Shown: positions 1-8,216 of the stretch, in pieces
How positions within the stretch are numbered: the stretch's first letter is position 1
How the letters are laid out: each line of letters starts with the position of its first letter
Source: JAXGQD01 sp040766665
Lineage (GTDB): Bacteria > Bacillota > Clostridia > Saccharofermentanales > Fastidiosipilaceae
Length of the DNA: 64,000 nucleotides
NCBI GenBank assembly: GCA_040766665.1
Contig: JAXGQD010000011.1
Span: forward strand, 1-64,000
Direction of reading: 5' to 3'
Program-made: the position numbers and the translations under genes
Notes under the pieces: model-generated
The model's database searches: none
Seen by the model: only the letters and a program-made list of their open reading frames with translations
What the model was told of the DNA's origin: nothing

Positions 1-2393
1 ACCAAAAAACAGTCGCGGATGAGAAGGAAAATTACAGCAAAGAAGATTTTCTGCGCATCTATCACGACATGCGCATGATTCGCGAATTCGAAGAAATGCT
101 CAACTCCGTTAAGACAACCAACGGTTATAACGGCATCGAATACAATAACCCGGGTCCTGCCCATCTTTCCATCGGTCAGGAAGCTGCAGCAGTCGGCCAG
201 GCTTATCTGTTAGACAAAGATGATTTTATCTTTGGTTCCCACAGAAGCCACGGTGAACTGCTTGCCAAATGCTTCTCCGCCATTCATAAAATGGAAGATG
301 CTGAGTTACAGAACATCATGGAAACCTTTATGGAAGGTACGACCTATAAAGTCATGAAGGGTATGGCAAAAGACCGCGAGACCACCAAAAAGATGGCCAT
401 CTCCTATGTCATCTACGGTACGTTGGCTGAGATTTTTGCCAAAGAGACCGGCTTTAACAAGGGTTTGGGCGGCTCTATGCACTCCTACTTCCTGCCTTTT
501 GGTGTGTTCCCGAACAATGCCATCGTCGGCGGTTCGGCTGATATTTCCGTCGGTGCCGCTTTGTATAAAAAGGTTAACCGCAAAAACGGTATCGTCATCG
601 CCAACATCGGTGATGGTTCTCTGGGTTGCGGACCGGTCTGGGAAGGCTTCATGATGGCCGCCATGGACCAGTACACCACACTCTGGGAAGGCGATATGAA
701 CGGCGGCTTACCCGTGCTCTTCAATATCAATAACAACCAGTACGCCATGGGCGGTCAGACCCGCGGTGAGACCATGGGTTATGAGTTCCCAGCCCGTGTC
801 GGTGCCGGTGTCAACCCGCAGCAGATGCATGCTGAGCGTGTCGACGGCTTTAATCCTTTGGCCGTCATCGAATGCTACAGCCGCAAACTGGATATCCTTA
901 GAAAGAAAGAAGGCCCCGTCCTGCTGGATACCGTGACCTATCGCTATTCCGGACATTCACCCTCGGACGCGAACTCCTATCGTTCTGCCGAAGAAATCCA
1001 AGAATGGCGCGACAACGACCCCATCCCCAACTTTGCCGAGCAACTGGTCAACAACAAAATTGCGACACAAGAGGAAATCGATGCGCTTGATAAAGAAGTT
1101 GTCGATGTCATCACCGCCGCCATGAAACTGGCTTCCGACCCCGTAGCTTCGCCGCGTATGGATCTCAAAGCCGATCCTGCAGCCATCGAGCGCCTGATGT
1201 TCTCCAATGAGCACAAGCCCGCTTTGAGTAACGCTAAACCGGATATGCTGCAAGAGCGCTCCGAGAATCCGCGAGTCAAACAAATCGAGAAAAAATCGCG
1301 TTATGGCTTTGACGAAGAAGGCAAAGCTGTCTCGAAGAACAAGGTCTATCAATTCCGTGACGGTGTTTTTGAAGCCATCCTCGATAAATTCTATGAGGAT
1401 CCGACATTGATTGCCTACGGTGAAGAGAACCGTGACTGGGGCGGTGCTTTTGCCGTATATCGCGGACTGACCGAAGCTGTGCCTTATCATCGCCTCTTTA
1501 ACTCACCCATTTCCGAAGGTGCTATTATCGGCTCCGCAGTCGGTTACGCCATGGCCGGTGGACGTGCCTTGGTTGAGCTGATGTACTGTGACTTCCTTGG
1601 CCGTGCCGGTGACGAAATCTTCAACCAGCTGCCCAAATGGCAGGCCATGTCCGGTGGTATTCTGAAGATGCCGGTCGTCGTGCGTGTTTCTGTTGGCTCC
1701 AAATACGGTGCCCAGCACTCACAAGACTGGACCTCCCTGGCTGCTCATATTCCCGGTATCAAGGTTTGCTTCCCGGTTACCCCGTATGACGCCAAAGGTC
1801 TGATGGCCACCGCATTAAACGGCACCGACCCGGTCATCTTCTTCGAGAGCCAGCGTCTCTATGACGTCAGCGAGCAGTTTGTCAAAGAGGGTGTTCCCGC
1901 AGAGTCTTACGAGATACCGTTCGGCGAGCCGGCCCTGCGCAAGCAAGGCAGCGACGTGACCATCCTGACAATTGGTGCCACGATGTATCGTGCCCTTGAA
2001 GCGGCGAAAGAGATGGAAGAGAAATATGGTATCAGTGCTGAAGTCATTGACGCCCGTTCCATGGTGCCTTTCAACTATGACATGGTGCTTGAATCCGTGA
2101 AGAAGACCGGCAAATGCATCGTCAGCGGTGATGCCAGTGAGAGAGGTTCTTACCTCAACGACCTGGCTCGCAACATTGGCGATTTGGCCTTTGATTACCT
2201 TGACGCACCGGTGGGGGTCGTCGGTTCACGCAACTGGATTACCCCGGCATTTGAATTGGAAGACAGCTTCTTCCCACAGAAGAGCTGGTTCATTGATGCT
2301 TATCATCAGAGAATTGCACCGATTCAGGGCTACACTCCTCAACAGAGCTTTACCGATGTCGAAATGTTGCGTCGCAGCAAACTGGGCGTCTAA
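1..2393 (+). CDS. Fused 2-oxoacid dehydrogenase E1 alpha/beta (5' end outside window)
   Basis: Thiamine-diphosphate-dependent E1 component that decarboxylates a 2-oxoacid (pyruvate, branched-chain or acetoin type) and hands the acyl group to a lipoyl E2. The reading frame is open from the first bases through codons for DFLRIYHDMRMIREFEEML, the normal alpha-subunit beginning, so the true start lies upstream; the internal ATG at 69 is not the start. The ThDP motif is visible as IGDGSLG near 607-630 with NINNNQYAMGG near 722-755. The beta part begins around 1350 (DGVFEAIL, then YGEENRDWGG) and runs through transketolase-like pyrimidine-binding and C-terminal domains. Alpha and beta are separate proteins in most bacteria; fused E1 forms are known in some anaerobes. 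Substrate cannot be told from sequence. E2/E3 are not in the window. Confidence 0.9.
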   Translation, partial: QKTVADEKENYSKEDFLRIYHDMRMIREFEEMLNSVKTTNGYNGIEYNNPGPAHLSIGQEAAAVGQAYLLDKDDFIFGSHRSHGELLAKCFSAIHKMEDAELQNIMETFMEGTTYKVMKGMAKDRETTKKMAISYVIYGTLAEIFAKETGFNKGLGGSMHSYFLPFGVFPNNAIVGGSADISVGAALYKKVNRKNGIVIANIGDGSLGCGPVWEGFMMAAMDQYTTLWEGDMNGGLPVLFNINNNQYAMGGQTRGETMGYEFPARVGAGVNPQQMHAERVDGFNPLAVIECYSRKLDILRKKEGPVLLDTVTYRYSGHSPSDANSYRSAEEIQEWRDNDPIPNFAEQLVNNKIATQEEIDALDKEVVDVITAAMKLASDPVASPRMDLKADPAAIERLMFSNEHKPALSNAKPDMLQERSENPRVKQIEKKSRYGFDEEGKAVSKNKVYQFRDGVFEAILDKFYEDPTLIAYGEENRDWGGAFAVYRGLTEAVPYHRLFNSPISEGAIIGSAVGYAMAGGRALVELMYCDFLGRAGDEIFNQLPKWQAMSGGILKMPVVVRVSVGSKYGAQHSQDWTSLAAHIPGIKVCFPVTPYDAKGLMATALNGTDPVIFFESQRLYDVSEQFVKEGVPAESYEIPFGEPALRKQGSDVTILTIGATMYRALEAAKEMEEKYGISAEVIDARSMVPFNYDMVLESVKKTGKCIVSGDASERGSYLNDLARNIGDLAFDYLDAPVGVVGSRNWITPAFELEDSFFPQKSWFIDAYHQRIAPIQGYTPQQSFTDVEMLRRSKLGV

Positions 2394-2422
2394 TCCCAAC
2401 GAAACCTATAAAGCAGACGGGG

Positions 2423-2446
2423 AGCAGAAAAGGCAACTTTTCTGCT
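2423..2446 (+). terminator. Hairpin after E1 gene
   Basis: A perfect 10-bp stem (AGCAGAAAAG / CTTTTCTGCT) with a GCAA loop lies 30 bp after the E1 stop. Only TT-C follows the stem, so it is a weak or partial intrinsic terminator and may allow read-through into the PHP gene. Confidence 0.5.
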
Positions 2447-2485
2447 TTCCGCCGCTTACTTTTCACCTGAAAGCGAGGACACCTT

Positions 2486-3813
2486 ATGTATAGCGATAAG
2501 ATAGAGAATTTGATCAGGCAGTTGTATGCCCCTGATTCGGAAACGCGCCTGCAGGCCTTGAGAGAGTTGCGTACTGCAAGAGACAAGGCCGAGTATTTCT
2601 TCCCGAGCGCTACGGATGATGTCAACAGTCACATCCATACAACGTATTCATTTTCACCTTATACGCCCGCGGCAGCGGTGTTCAAATCGATGGAAGCGGG
2701 GCTGGCGACAAGCGGCATCATGGACCACGACAGTGTTGGTGGTGCACGCGAGTTTACCGAAGCCGGCAGGATCATGGGTTTACCCACCACACAAGGTTGT
2801 GAAATTCGTGTCTCTTTAAAAGATACTTTTTAGAAAATACCCGCGTCAACAACCCTGATCAAAAAGGTGTAGCCTATTTGGCGTTTCATGGTATACCCGA
2901 CAGCGCTTTGGAAGCGACGGCTGCTTTCCTGGAACCTTTACGCAAAGCCCGTCTGCAGCGTAATATGAGCATGGTCGAACGCCTGAACGGGATTATTTCC
3001 AAACCGGAATTACACATCGACTTTAATCAGGATGTGATGAATGTATCTTTGTTTACCTCAGGGGGCGAAATCACCGAGCGCCACTTGCTCTATGCCTTGG
3101 CAAAGAAACTGATTGAATTTAAAGGCAAAGGTCCGGAATTGACCCACTTTGTCAAAGAGCACTTAGGCTTGCCACTAAGCGATAAGATTAAAGAACAGTT
3201 GGACGACGTGGAAAATCCGCATTATGCCTACGACCTGCTGGGCCTGTTCAAAGGTTATTATGTTTTGGCTTTTTATGTTGATGCGACGGATGAATGCCCA
3301 CCGATACGTGAGGCGGTGGATTTTGCCAATAAGCATGGCATTATTGTAGCCTATCCATATTTGGGTGACGTGACGGCGTCGGTGACCGGGGATAAAGCGG
3401 CACAGACCTTCGAGGACGAGTTCCTGGATAAGCTGTTTCCCTTCTTGCAAGGGCTAGGCTTTAAGGCGCTCACTTATATGCCATCGCGCAATACTCCGGC
3501 ACAAATCGATCGCTTGATGCAACTTTGCGAAGAATACAATTTCTTCCAAATCAGTGGGGAAGATATTAATCAGCCGCGGCAAAAGTTTATCTGCGAAGCC
3601 ATGCGTGAGCCGAAATTTCTGCATCTGACGGATGCAGCCTGGGCTCTGATTGGTCACGAACGAGCCGCCTCCAAAGATATTTCCAAGGGCATGTTCTCGC
3701 CGGAAACCTTGGCCGAGACCCCTGCATTACAGGATCGTATTCTGAAATTCAGACAGTATGCCTTAAGCGAAAAAGCAGCGTCAGAGCAAGAAGCCTACAA
3801 AACAAAGGAGTAA
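2486..3813 (+). pseudogene. PHP-domain phosphoesterase, frameshifted
   Basis: Metal-dependent PHP-family phosphohydrolase. The first part (2486-2833) holds NSHIHTTYSFSPYTP and IMDHDSVGGA, the usual HxH and DHD metal-binding motifs. The second part continues in another frame from about 2830 (FLENTRVNNPDQKG, then AYLAFHGIPDSALE) to 3813. The break is at a run of five T near 2828-2832; six T would restore one protein of about 440 residues. Both halves look fully conserved, so a sequencing or very recent single-base deletion is the simplest reading. It is the first gene of a cluster: the rhamnulokinase start follows the stop by 2 bp with its ribosome binding site inside the end of this gene. Its natural substrate is unknown. 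Confidence 0.75.
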
Positions 3814-3815
3814 GC

Positions 3816-5288
3816 ATGGGAGATCAAGTAAAGGTATTGGCATTTGACTTTGGCGCCTCCAGCGGACGCGCCATGTTAGGACGCTTTGACGGAGAGCGTA
3901 TCGATCTCGAAGAGGTGCATCGTTTCTCCAATGATCCCGTAGTCTTGAACGGCACGTTTTTCTGGGATACATTGCGTCAGCTCTTTGAAATCAAACAAGG
4001 ATTAGTCAAAGCGAAAAATCTGGATGGCTTTGACAGCGTGGGTATTGATACCTGGGGCGTGGACTTCGGCCTTTTAGACGAGCACGGCTATCTGCTGGAA
4101 AACGCAGTGCACTACCGTGATGCCCGCACCAATACAGCGGTCGCAGACTTGGCAAAGCTCATACCTGACGATGAACTGTATAACCGTACCGGCATCCAGT
4201 TCATGTACTTCAACACCATCTATCAGCTTTTTGCCTTGAAACAACAGCGCCCCGAGCTCCTGGAGCGTGCGGCATCCGCCTTGCTGACACCGGACCTGAT
4301 GGCTTATTTCCTGACCGGCAGCAAACAAAGCGAGTACTCGATTGCCTCGACCACGGCATTGCTGAACCCCTGGACTAAACAATGGGATGCCGAACTCTTT
4401 GAAAAGATTGGTGTGAAAGCCGACTTGTTCCCGCCGGTCGTACCAGCCGGCACTGTCGCCGCACCGCTGTCCGCGGAGCTTTGCAGTGAATTAGGCTTAC
4501 AAGCGGTACCGGTGATTCGTGTTGCGTCACATGATACCGCATCTGCCGTCGTCTCAGTTCCGGCTATGGAAGATGACTTTATCTACATCAGTTCAGGTAC
4601 TTGGTCGCTGATGGGCATCGAAAGCCATCAGCCGCTCATCAATGAGGCGACCTCTCTCCTGAAGTACACCAATGAGGGCGGTTATGGTGGCAAAATCCGC
4701 TACCTGAAAAATATCATGGGTCTCTGGCTGATTCAGGAAGTCAGGCGTCAGTGGATTCGTGAAGGTCTCAACCTGTCTTATGCTGACATGGAGCGGGAAG
4801 CGCTGAAACAAAAGGCCTTTGTCAGCTTCATTGATCCGGACGATCTGATTTTCGCACCTCCCGGTGACATGCCCGGTCGTATCCGTCAACGCTGCCGTGA
4901 AAGCGGACAGCCCGTACCCAATGAAGTGGGTGAAGTGGTGCGCTGTATCTACGAGAGCTTAGCACTCAAGTATCGCAGCACCAAAGAGAACATAGAACAG
5001 GTAGTCGGTCATCCCTACCACACCATGCACGTGGTCGGTGGCGGTACCAAAGACGGTTTATTGTCGCAATTTACAGCCAACGCCTGTAATGCCCACGTGA
5101 TTGCCGGTCCGATCGAAGCCACCGCCATGGGCAACTGTGCCGTGCAACTGATGGCTCTGGGTCATATCCGAGACCTTAAACATGCGCGCGAGGTCATCAG
5201 CCGTTCTTTTGCTACCATGCACTATGAACCACAGGAGACTGCCGCATGGGACGAAGCTTACGAAAGATATAAGAAGTTCTGGGGTTAA
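3816..5288 (+). CDS. rhaB: Rhamnulokinase
   Basis: FGGY-family sugar kinase, predicted to phosphorylate L-rhamnulose at O1 with ATP in the cytoplasm. The N-terminal phosphate-binding motif DFGASSGR is the rhamnulokinase form; GIDTWGVDFGLLD, ASHDTASAVVSVP and GGGTKDGLLSQF are the other conserved kinase segments. Length 490 residues is normal. The start ATG is set by AAGGAG 6-8 bp upstream, within the 3' end of the PHP gene, so the two are translationally coupled. Isomerase (rhaA) and aldolase (rhaD) are not seen here, so a related deoxy-ketose substrate remains possible. Confidence 0.88.
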   Translation: MGDQVKVLAFDFGASSGRAMLGRFDGERIDLEEVHRFSNDPVVLNGTFFWDTLRQLFEIKQGLVKAKNLDGFDSVGIDTWGVDFGLLDEHGYLLENAVHYRDARTNTAVADLAKLIPDDELYNRTGIQFMYFNTIYQLFALKQQRPELLERAASALLTPDLMAYFLTGSKQSEYSIASTTALLNPWTKQWDAELFEKIGVKADLFPPVVPAGTVAAPLSAELCSELGLQAVPVIRVASHDTASAVVSVPAMEDDFIYISSGTWSLMGIESHQPLINEATSLLKYTNEGGYGGKIRYLKNIMGLWLIQEVRRQWIREGLNLSYADMEREALKQKAFVSFIDPDDLIFAPPGDMPGRIRQRCRESGQPVPNEVGEVVRCIYESLALKYRSTKENIEQVVGHPYHTMHVVGGGTKDGLLSQFTANACNAHVIAGPIEATAMGNCAVQLMALGHIRDLKHAREVISRSFATMHYEPQETAAWDEAYERYKKFWG

Positions 5289-5384
5289 TCGTAGAATTTT
5301 TGCTTGTTTGTCCCAGAAGCAGATCGCATAATGAAGGCTGTATGAAAAGTTACAGTCTATGAAGCATGATTATGGGAGGTTTAG

Positions 5385-6302
5385 ATGAAAGACCCGGTAC
5401 TCGTAGTATTAGCCGCAGGCATGGGCAGCCGTTACGGTGGTATGAAGCAAATTGATCCGGTAGGCCCGAACGACCAACTCATCATCGATTATTCAATCTA
5501 TGATGCCAGGCGCGCCGGTTTCAAAAAAGTGATTTTTGTCATCAAGCATGAGATCGAAGAGGCTTTTAAAGAAGCCATCGGTAATCGGCTATCAAAAATC
5601 ATGGATGTGGAATATGCGTATCAGCAGTTGGATGACTTACCGGAAGGTTACAGTGTTCCGGAAGGACGCACCAAGCCTTGGGGCACCTCGCATGCAGTCT
5701 TGGCTGCGCGGGATCTGATTGACGGGCCTTTTGCCGTGATTAATGCGGACGATTATTATGGACCGGAAGCCTATCAAGTCGTTTACGACTATTTGGTGGC
5801 ACATCAGAATGAGCCTTCTGAGTACTGCATGGTTGGTTTCTTATTGAAGAATACGGTGACCGATAATGGCTCTGTGGCCCGAGGCGTCTGTGTTGCAGGG
5901 GAAGACGGCTATCTGAGTGACATCAATGAAAGAACACGCATCGAAAAATTCCCTGACGGTATCAAGTTTACCGAGGATGATGGCCAGACATGGACCACCT
6001 TGCCGGAAGACACGCCGGTCAGCATGAATCTTTGGGGCTTTAATCAGAGCGTTTTGCCTGAGATGATGCAACAATTTGCCGGTCATCTAGATCGTTTCTA
6101 TGTTGAAAATCCTTTAAAAGGCGAATTTTTTATTCCTCTAACGGTGAGCCAACTTATCAAAGAGGAAAAAGCGCGTGTGAAGATTCTCAGCAGTAAAGAC
6201 AAATGGTTTGGTGTGACCTACAAAGAGGACAAACCGGACGTCGTTGCAGCCATCAAAGAAAAGACCGAAGCCGGGCTCTACCCGGAGAATCTTTGGGCTT
6301 AG
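5385..6302 (+). CDS. Sugar-phosphate nucleotidyltransferase
   Basis: NTP_transferase-fold enzyme of 305 residues that would couple an NTP to a sugar 1-phosphate. The signature LAAGMGSRYGGMKQ sits at residues 8-21 and NADDYYG is the metal-binding aspartate region. A GGGAGG site precedes the ATG by 6 bp. It follows rhaB after 96 bp with no terminator and ends at a clear intrinsic terminator, so PHP-kinase-nucleotidyltransferase probably form one transcription unit. Kinase plus nucleotidyltransferase suggests activation of a sugar, but the substrate is not readable. Confidence 0.75.
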   Translation: MKDPVLVVLAAGMGSRYGGMKQIDPVGPNDQLIIDYSIYDARRAGFKKVIFVIKHEIEEAFKEAIGNRLSKIMDVEYAYQQLDDLPEGYSVPEGRTKPWGTSHAVLAARDLIDGPFAVINADDYYGPEAYQVVYDYLVAHQNEPSEYCMVGFLLKNTVTDNGSVARGVCVAGEDGYLSDINERTRIEKFPDGIKFTEDDGQTWTTLPEDTPVSMNLWGFNQSVLPEMMQQFAGHLDRFYVENPLKGEFFIPLTVSQLIKEEKARVKILSSKDKWFGVTYKEDKPDVVAAIKEKTEAGLYPENLWA

Positions 6303-6341
6303 GCTATACATGAGATAAGAATTCATTAATTCGATTATGAG

Positions 6342-6386
6342 GACTGCCTTGGACGCCACAATGGGTGGCAAAAGGCAGTCTTTTTT
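6342..6386 (+). terminator. Intrinsic terminator of the rhaB cluster
   Basis: GACTGCCTT (6342-6350) pairs with AAGGCAGTC (6372-6380); an inner GCCAC/GTGGC stem stacks inside; TTTTTT follows. Confidence 0.9.
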
Positions 6387-6425
6387 ATGTCAACATGCGA
6401 TGAAAAACTACGGGCACAGCGCTTG

Positions 6426-7364
6426 CTAAATCAAGGCGAGGAAGCGTCCGATTGAGATAAAAAAGAGCAAACTGAAGGCAGAAAAGACAGAAGTATAGAC
6501 CAGAATCTGTGCCGAAAGCTCCGCATCTTCACACATCTGCTGCGCCATGGTGTAGGAAGAGACGGCAACAGGAGAGGCAAAAAGTGCTAAAAAGGCGATG
6601 AGTGACTCCGCCGGAAAACCGATTTTGACCGCGACAAACAGCACCAGTAGTGGAATGAAGAAAATGCGCAGTGTAACAGTCGGTACTAAATAACGCAGAT
6701 ACTTGCGCCCCGAGGAGAAGAAGAACTGACCGCCCAGTACCAAGAGAGCGAGTGGGGTTGCGGTTTTTGCCAATGTACTGAGGGCAGGAAGCAGGGGCTC
6801 CGGAATGACCAAGCCCAGCTGTTTGACTAGAATGGCCAAAACACAGGCGATAATCAGGGGATTGCGGAGAATGCGCCCGGCCACTTCTTTGAGGCTGAAA
6901 CTTTTGCCACCATAATAAGAGAGAATAAAAACAGCCAGAAAATTATAGAGTGGAATCACAAATGCAATCAGAATCTCCGTAATACCGCTCGTTTTATCCC
7001 CTAAAAGCATGCTGCTCAAAGGCACGCCATAAAGCACAAAGTTACTGCGGAACAAGGCCTGAATAATCATTCCTTTGAGCTCGCGACGTTTGACAAGCAA
7101 GGCGACCCCCAGCCAGGCAACAGCAAAGATCAGCAAGATCGTCGTTAGGGCAAAAGCCAGCTCCCTCACAGGCAAACGCACAATCGTCTCTGTCCCATAA
7201 ATATTCATGAAGATGAGCAAGGGCAAAAGCGTCTTGAAAATCATGCCGTTCATTTCACGCAGCGTCTCCGCGGAAAGCATCTTTAATCTGCGTATCAAAT
7301 AACCCAGGGCGATTGGCAAAACAATCGGCAACAAGGCATTGATTGAATATAGCAAGACATCCAT
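6426..7364 (-). CDS. AEC-family transporter (auxin efflux carrier family)
   Basis: Integral membrane transporter of about 313 residues with around ten hydrophobic segments and the AEC opening LPIVLPIALGYLIRR. Family members export or exchange organic acids such as malate; the substrate here is unknown. The chosen ATG has GGAG 8 bp upstream; an in-frame ATG 28 codons further upstream would add a charged, poorly supported leader overlapping the divergent gene. It is transcribed away from a BlaI-type regulator across an intergenic dyad, which suggests regulation by that neighbour. Confidence 0.85.
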   Translation of the reverse strand: MDVLLYSINALLPIVLPIALGYLIRRLKMLSAETLREMNGMIFKTLLPLLIFMNIYGTETIVRLPVRELAFALTTILLIFAVAWLGVALLVKRRELKGMIIQALFRSNFVLYGVPLSSMLLGDKTSGITEILIAFVIPLYNFLAVFILSYYGGKSFSLKEVAGRILRNPLIIACVLAILVKQLGLVIPEPLLPALSTLAKTATPLALLVLGGQFFFSSGRKYLRYLVPTVTLRIFFIPLLVLFVAVKIGFPAESLIAFLALFASPVAVSSYTMAQQMCEDAELSAQILVYTSVFSAFSLLFFISIGRFLALI

Positions 7365-7380
7365 TCTTTTCGCTCCGTCA

Positions 7381-7424
7381 CATTTCATTTGTGAGATAAT
7401 GTCAATAATTACACTAATGAAATG
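7381..7424. promoter_or_regulatory. Dyad operator between AEC transporter and BlaI-type regulator
   Basis: CATTTCATTTGTG (7381-7393) is the inverted repeat of CACTAATGAAATG (7412-7424), matching at 12 of 13 positions with half-site centres 31 bp apart. It occupies the whole gap between the divergent genes, where an autoregulatory repressor would bind. Confidence 0.55.
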
Positions 7425-7431
7425 AGTCTCG

Positions 7432-7758
7432 ATGATAAAGCACGCCAATCATTTTGCTTGCGGCGCATCTGCTGCTGAGGAACTTATTCTATCACTCTTT
7501 TGGGAGGCGGATGAAGCAAATCCGCCCGCTGCTCATGCTTGTATATCAATCAAAGAGATCTGTGCCAGTGCGGCTGTAACCGAACGCCGCTGGGCTTACA
7601 ATACGGTGGCGACCTTGCTCAAACGGTTGGAAGGGCGAGGCTTTGTGCGTCGTTGCGAGTCGCGTGGCGGTAAGCCGTTCTATTATCAAGCGACTCTCAG
7701 CTATCAAGCGTATCGCGATCTGTTGGTGGAGGCTTTTGAGCTGCGATACCCATTGTGA
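7432..7758 (+). CDS. BlaI/MecI-family winged-helix repressor
   Basis: Small DNA-binding repressor of 108 residues. The segment RRWAYNTVATLLKRLEGRGF followed by RRCESRGGKPFYY is the classic BlaI/MecI wing-helix pattern. It lacks the longer C-terminal tail of full BlaI, ending soon after the dimerisation helix. No BlaR-type sensor lies nearby; the divergent AEC transporter is the likely target. The ATG has no strong ribosome binding site, so the exact start is less sure. Five-copy-like palindromic DNA follows directly downstream. Confidence 0.75.
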   Translation: MIKHANHFACGASAAEELILSLFWEADEANPPAAHACISIKEICASAAVTERRWAYNTVATLLKRLEGRGFVRRCESRGGKPFYYQATLSYQAYRDLLVEAFELRYPL

Positions 7759-7778
7759 GTAGCATGCCCCTGTGGGCG

Positions 7779-8030
7779 TGTGCCAAGATTTGCGGTCAGC
7801 CAAGAAAAATCCTGGCTAGGCGAAAATGTTGGCACCTTTTGTGTCAAGATTTGCGGGAATCCAAGAAAAATCTTGGCTAAGCGAAAATGTTGGCACCACT
7901 AGTGCCAAGATTTGCGGGAATCCAAGAAAAATCTTGGCTAGGCGAAAATGTTGGCAGCACTAGTGCCAAGATTTGCGGATATCCAAGAAAAATCCTGGCT
8001 AAACGAAAATGTTGGCACCGCTTATGCCAT
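7779..8030. repeat. Four tandem 61-bp palindromic repeats
   Basis: Units start near 7781, 7842, 7903 and 7964. Each contains the inner palindrome CCAAGAAAAATCTTGG and an outer pair TGCCAAGATT / AATGTTGGCA, so every unit can fold as a nested hairpin. Copies differ at few sites. No coding frame is convincing. The array sits between the 3' ends of the BlaI-type gene and metY. Confidence 0.85.
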
Positions 8031-8051
8031 CCGACCTAGCAGACAAAGAAA

Positions 8052-8076
8052 GAGAGGCCGACAGTCTCGGCCTCTC
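8052..8076. terminator. Strong GC-rich hairpin
   Basis: GAGAGGCCGA and TCGGCCTCTC form a perfect 10-bp stem with a 5-base loop. The minus-strand side is followed by a pyrimidine-rich CTTTCTTTG, so it could end minus-strand transcription; the plus side has no U-tract. Confidence 0.45.
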
Positions 8077-8087
8077 CGTAAAAACAG

Positions 8088-8151
8088 CGGAGTCGCGGCA
8101 TCCAAACAAGCGACGGATAAACAGCGGAGTCGCGGCATTCAGTTATGCGAC
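8088..8151. repeat. Two copies of the dispersed GGAGTCGC hairpin element
   Basis: GTCGC (8092-8096) pairs with GCGAC (8110-8114), and GTCGC (8129-8133) with GCGAC (8147-8151). Both copies start with CAGCGGAGTCGCGGCAT. The same element recurs near 20143, 21881, 21922, 22211 and 22252. Confidence 0.75.
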
Positions 8152-8163
8152 GTATTAAAGTAA

Positions 8164-8208
8164 GTTACCGGCCATCCAGGGCTATAGCAACCTACAGCTG
8201 CCGGTAAC
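8164..8208 (-). terminator. Hairpin downstream of metY
   Basis: GTTACCGGC (8164-8172) pairs perfectly with GCCGGTAAC (8200-8208), just past the metY stop codon. The U-tract on the minus strand is poor. Confidence 0.5.
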
Positions 8209-8216
8209 CGCTTTCA

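Noticed and set aside
2820..2840. Programmed -1 frameshift in the PHP gene
   Set aside because: No canonical X XXY YYZ slippery heptamer in the needed frame, and similar homopolymer breaks occur in many unrelated genes here.
7779..8030. CRISPR array
   Set aside because: Units repeat end to end with no unique spacers, and no cas genes are present.
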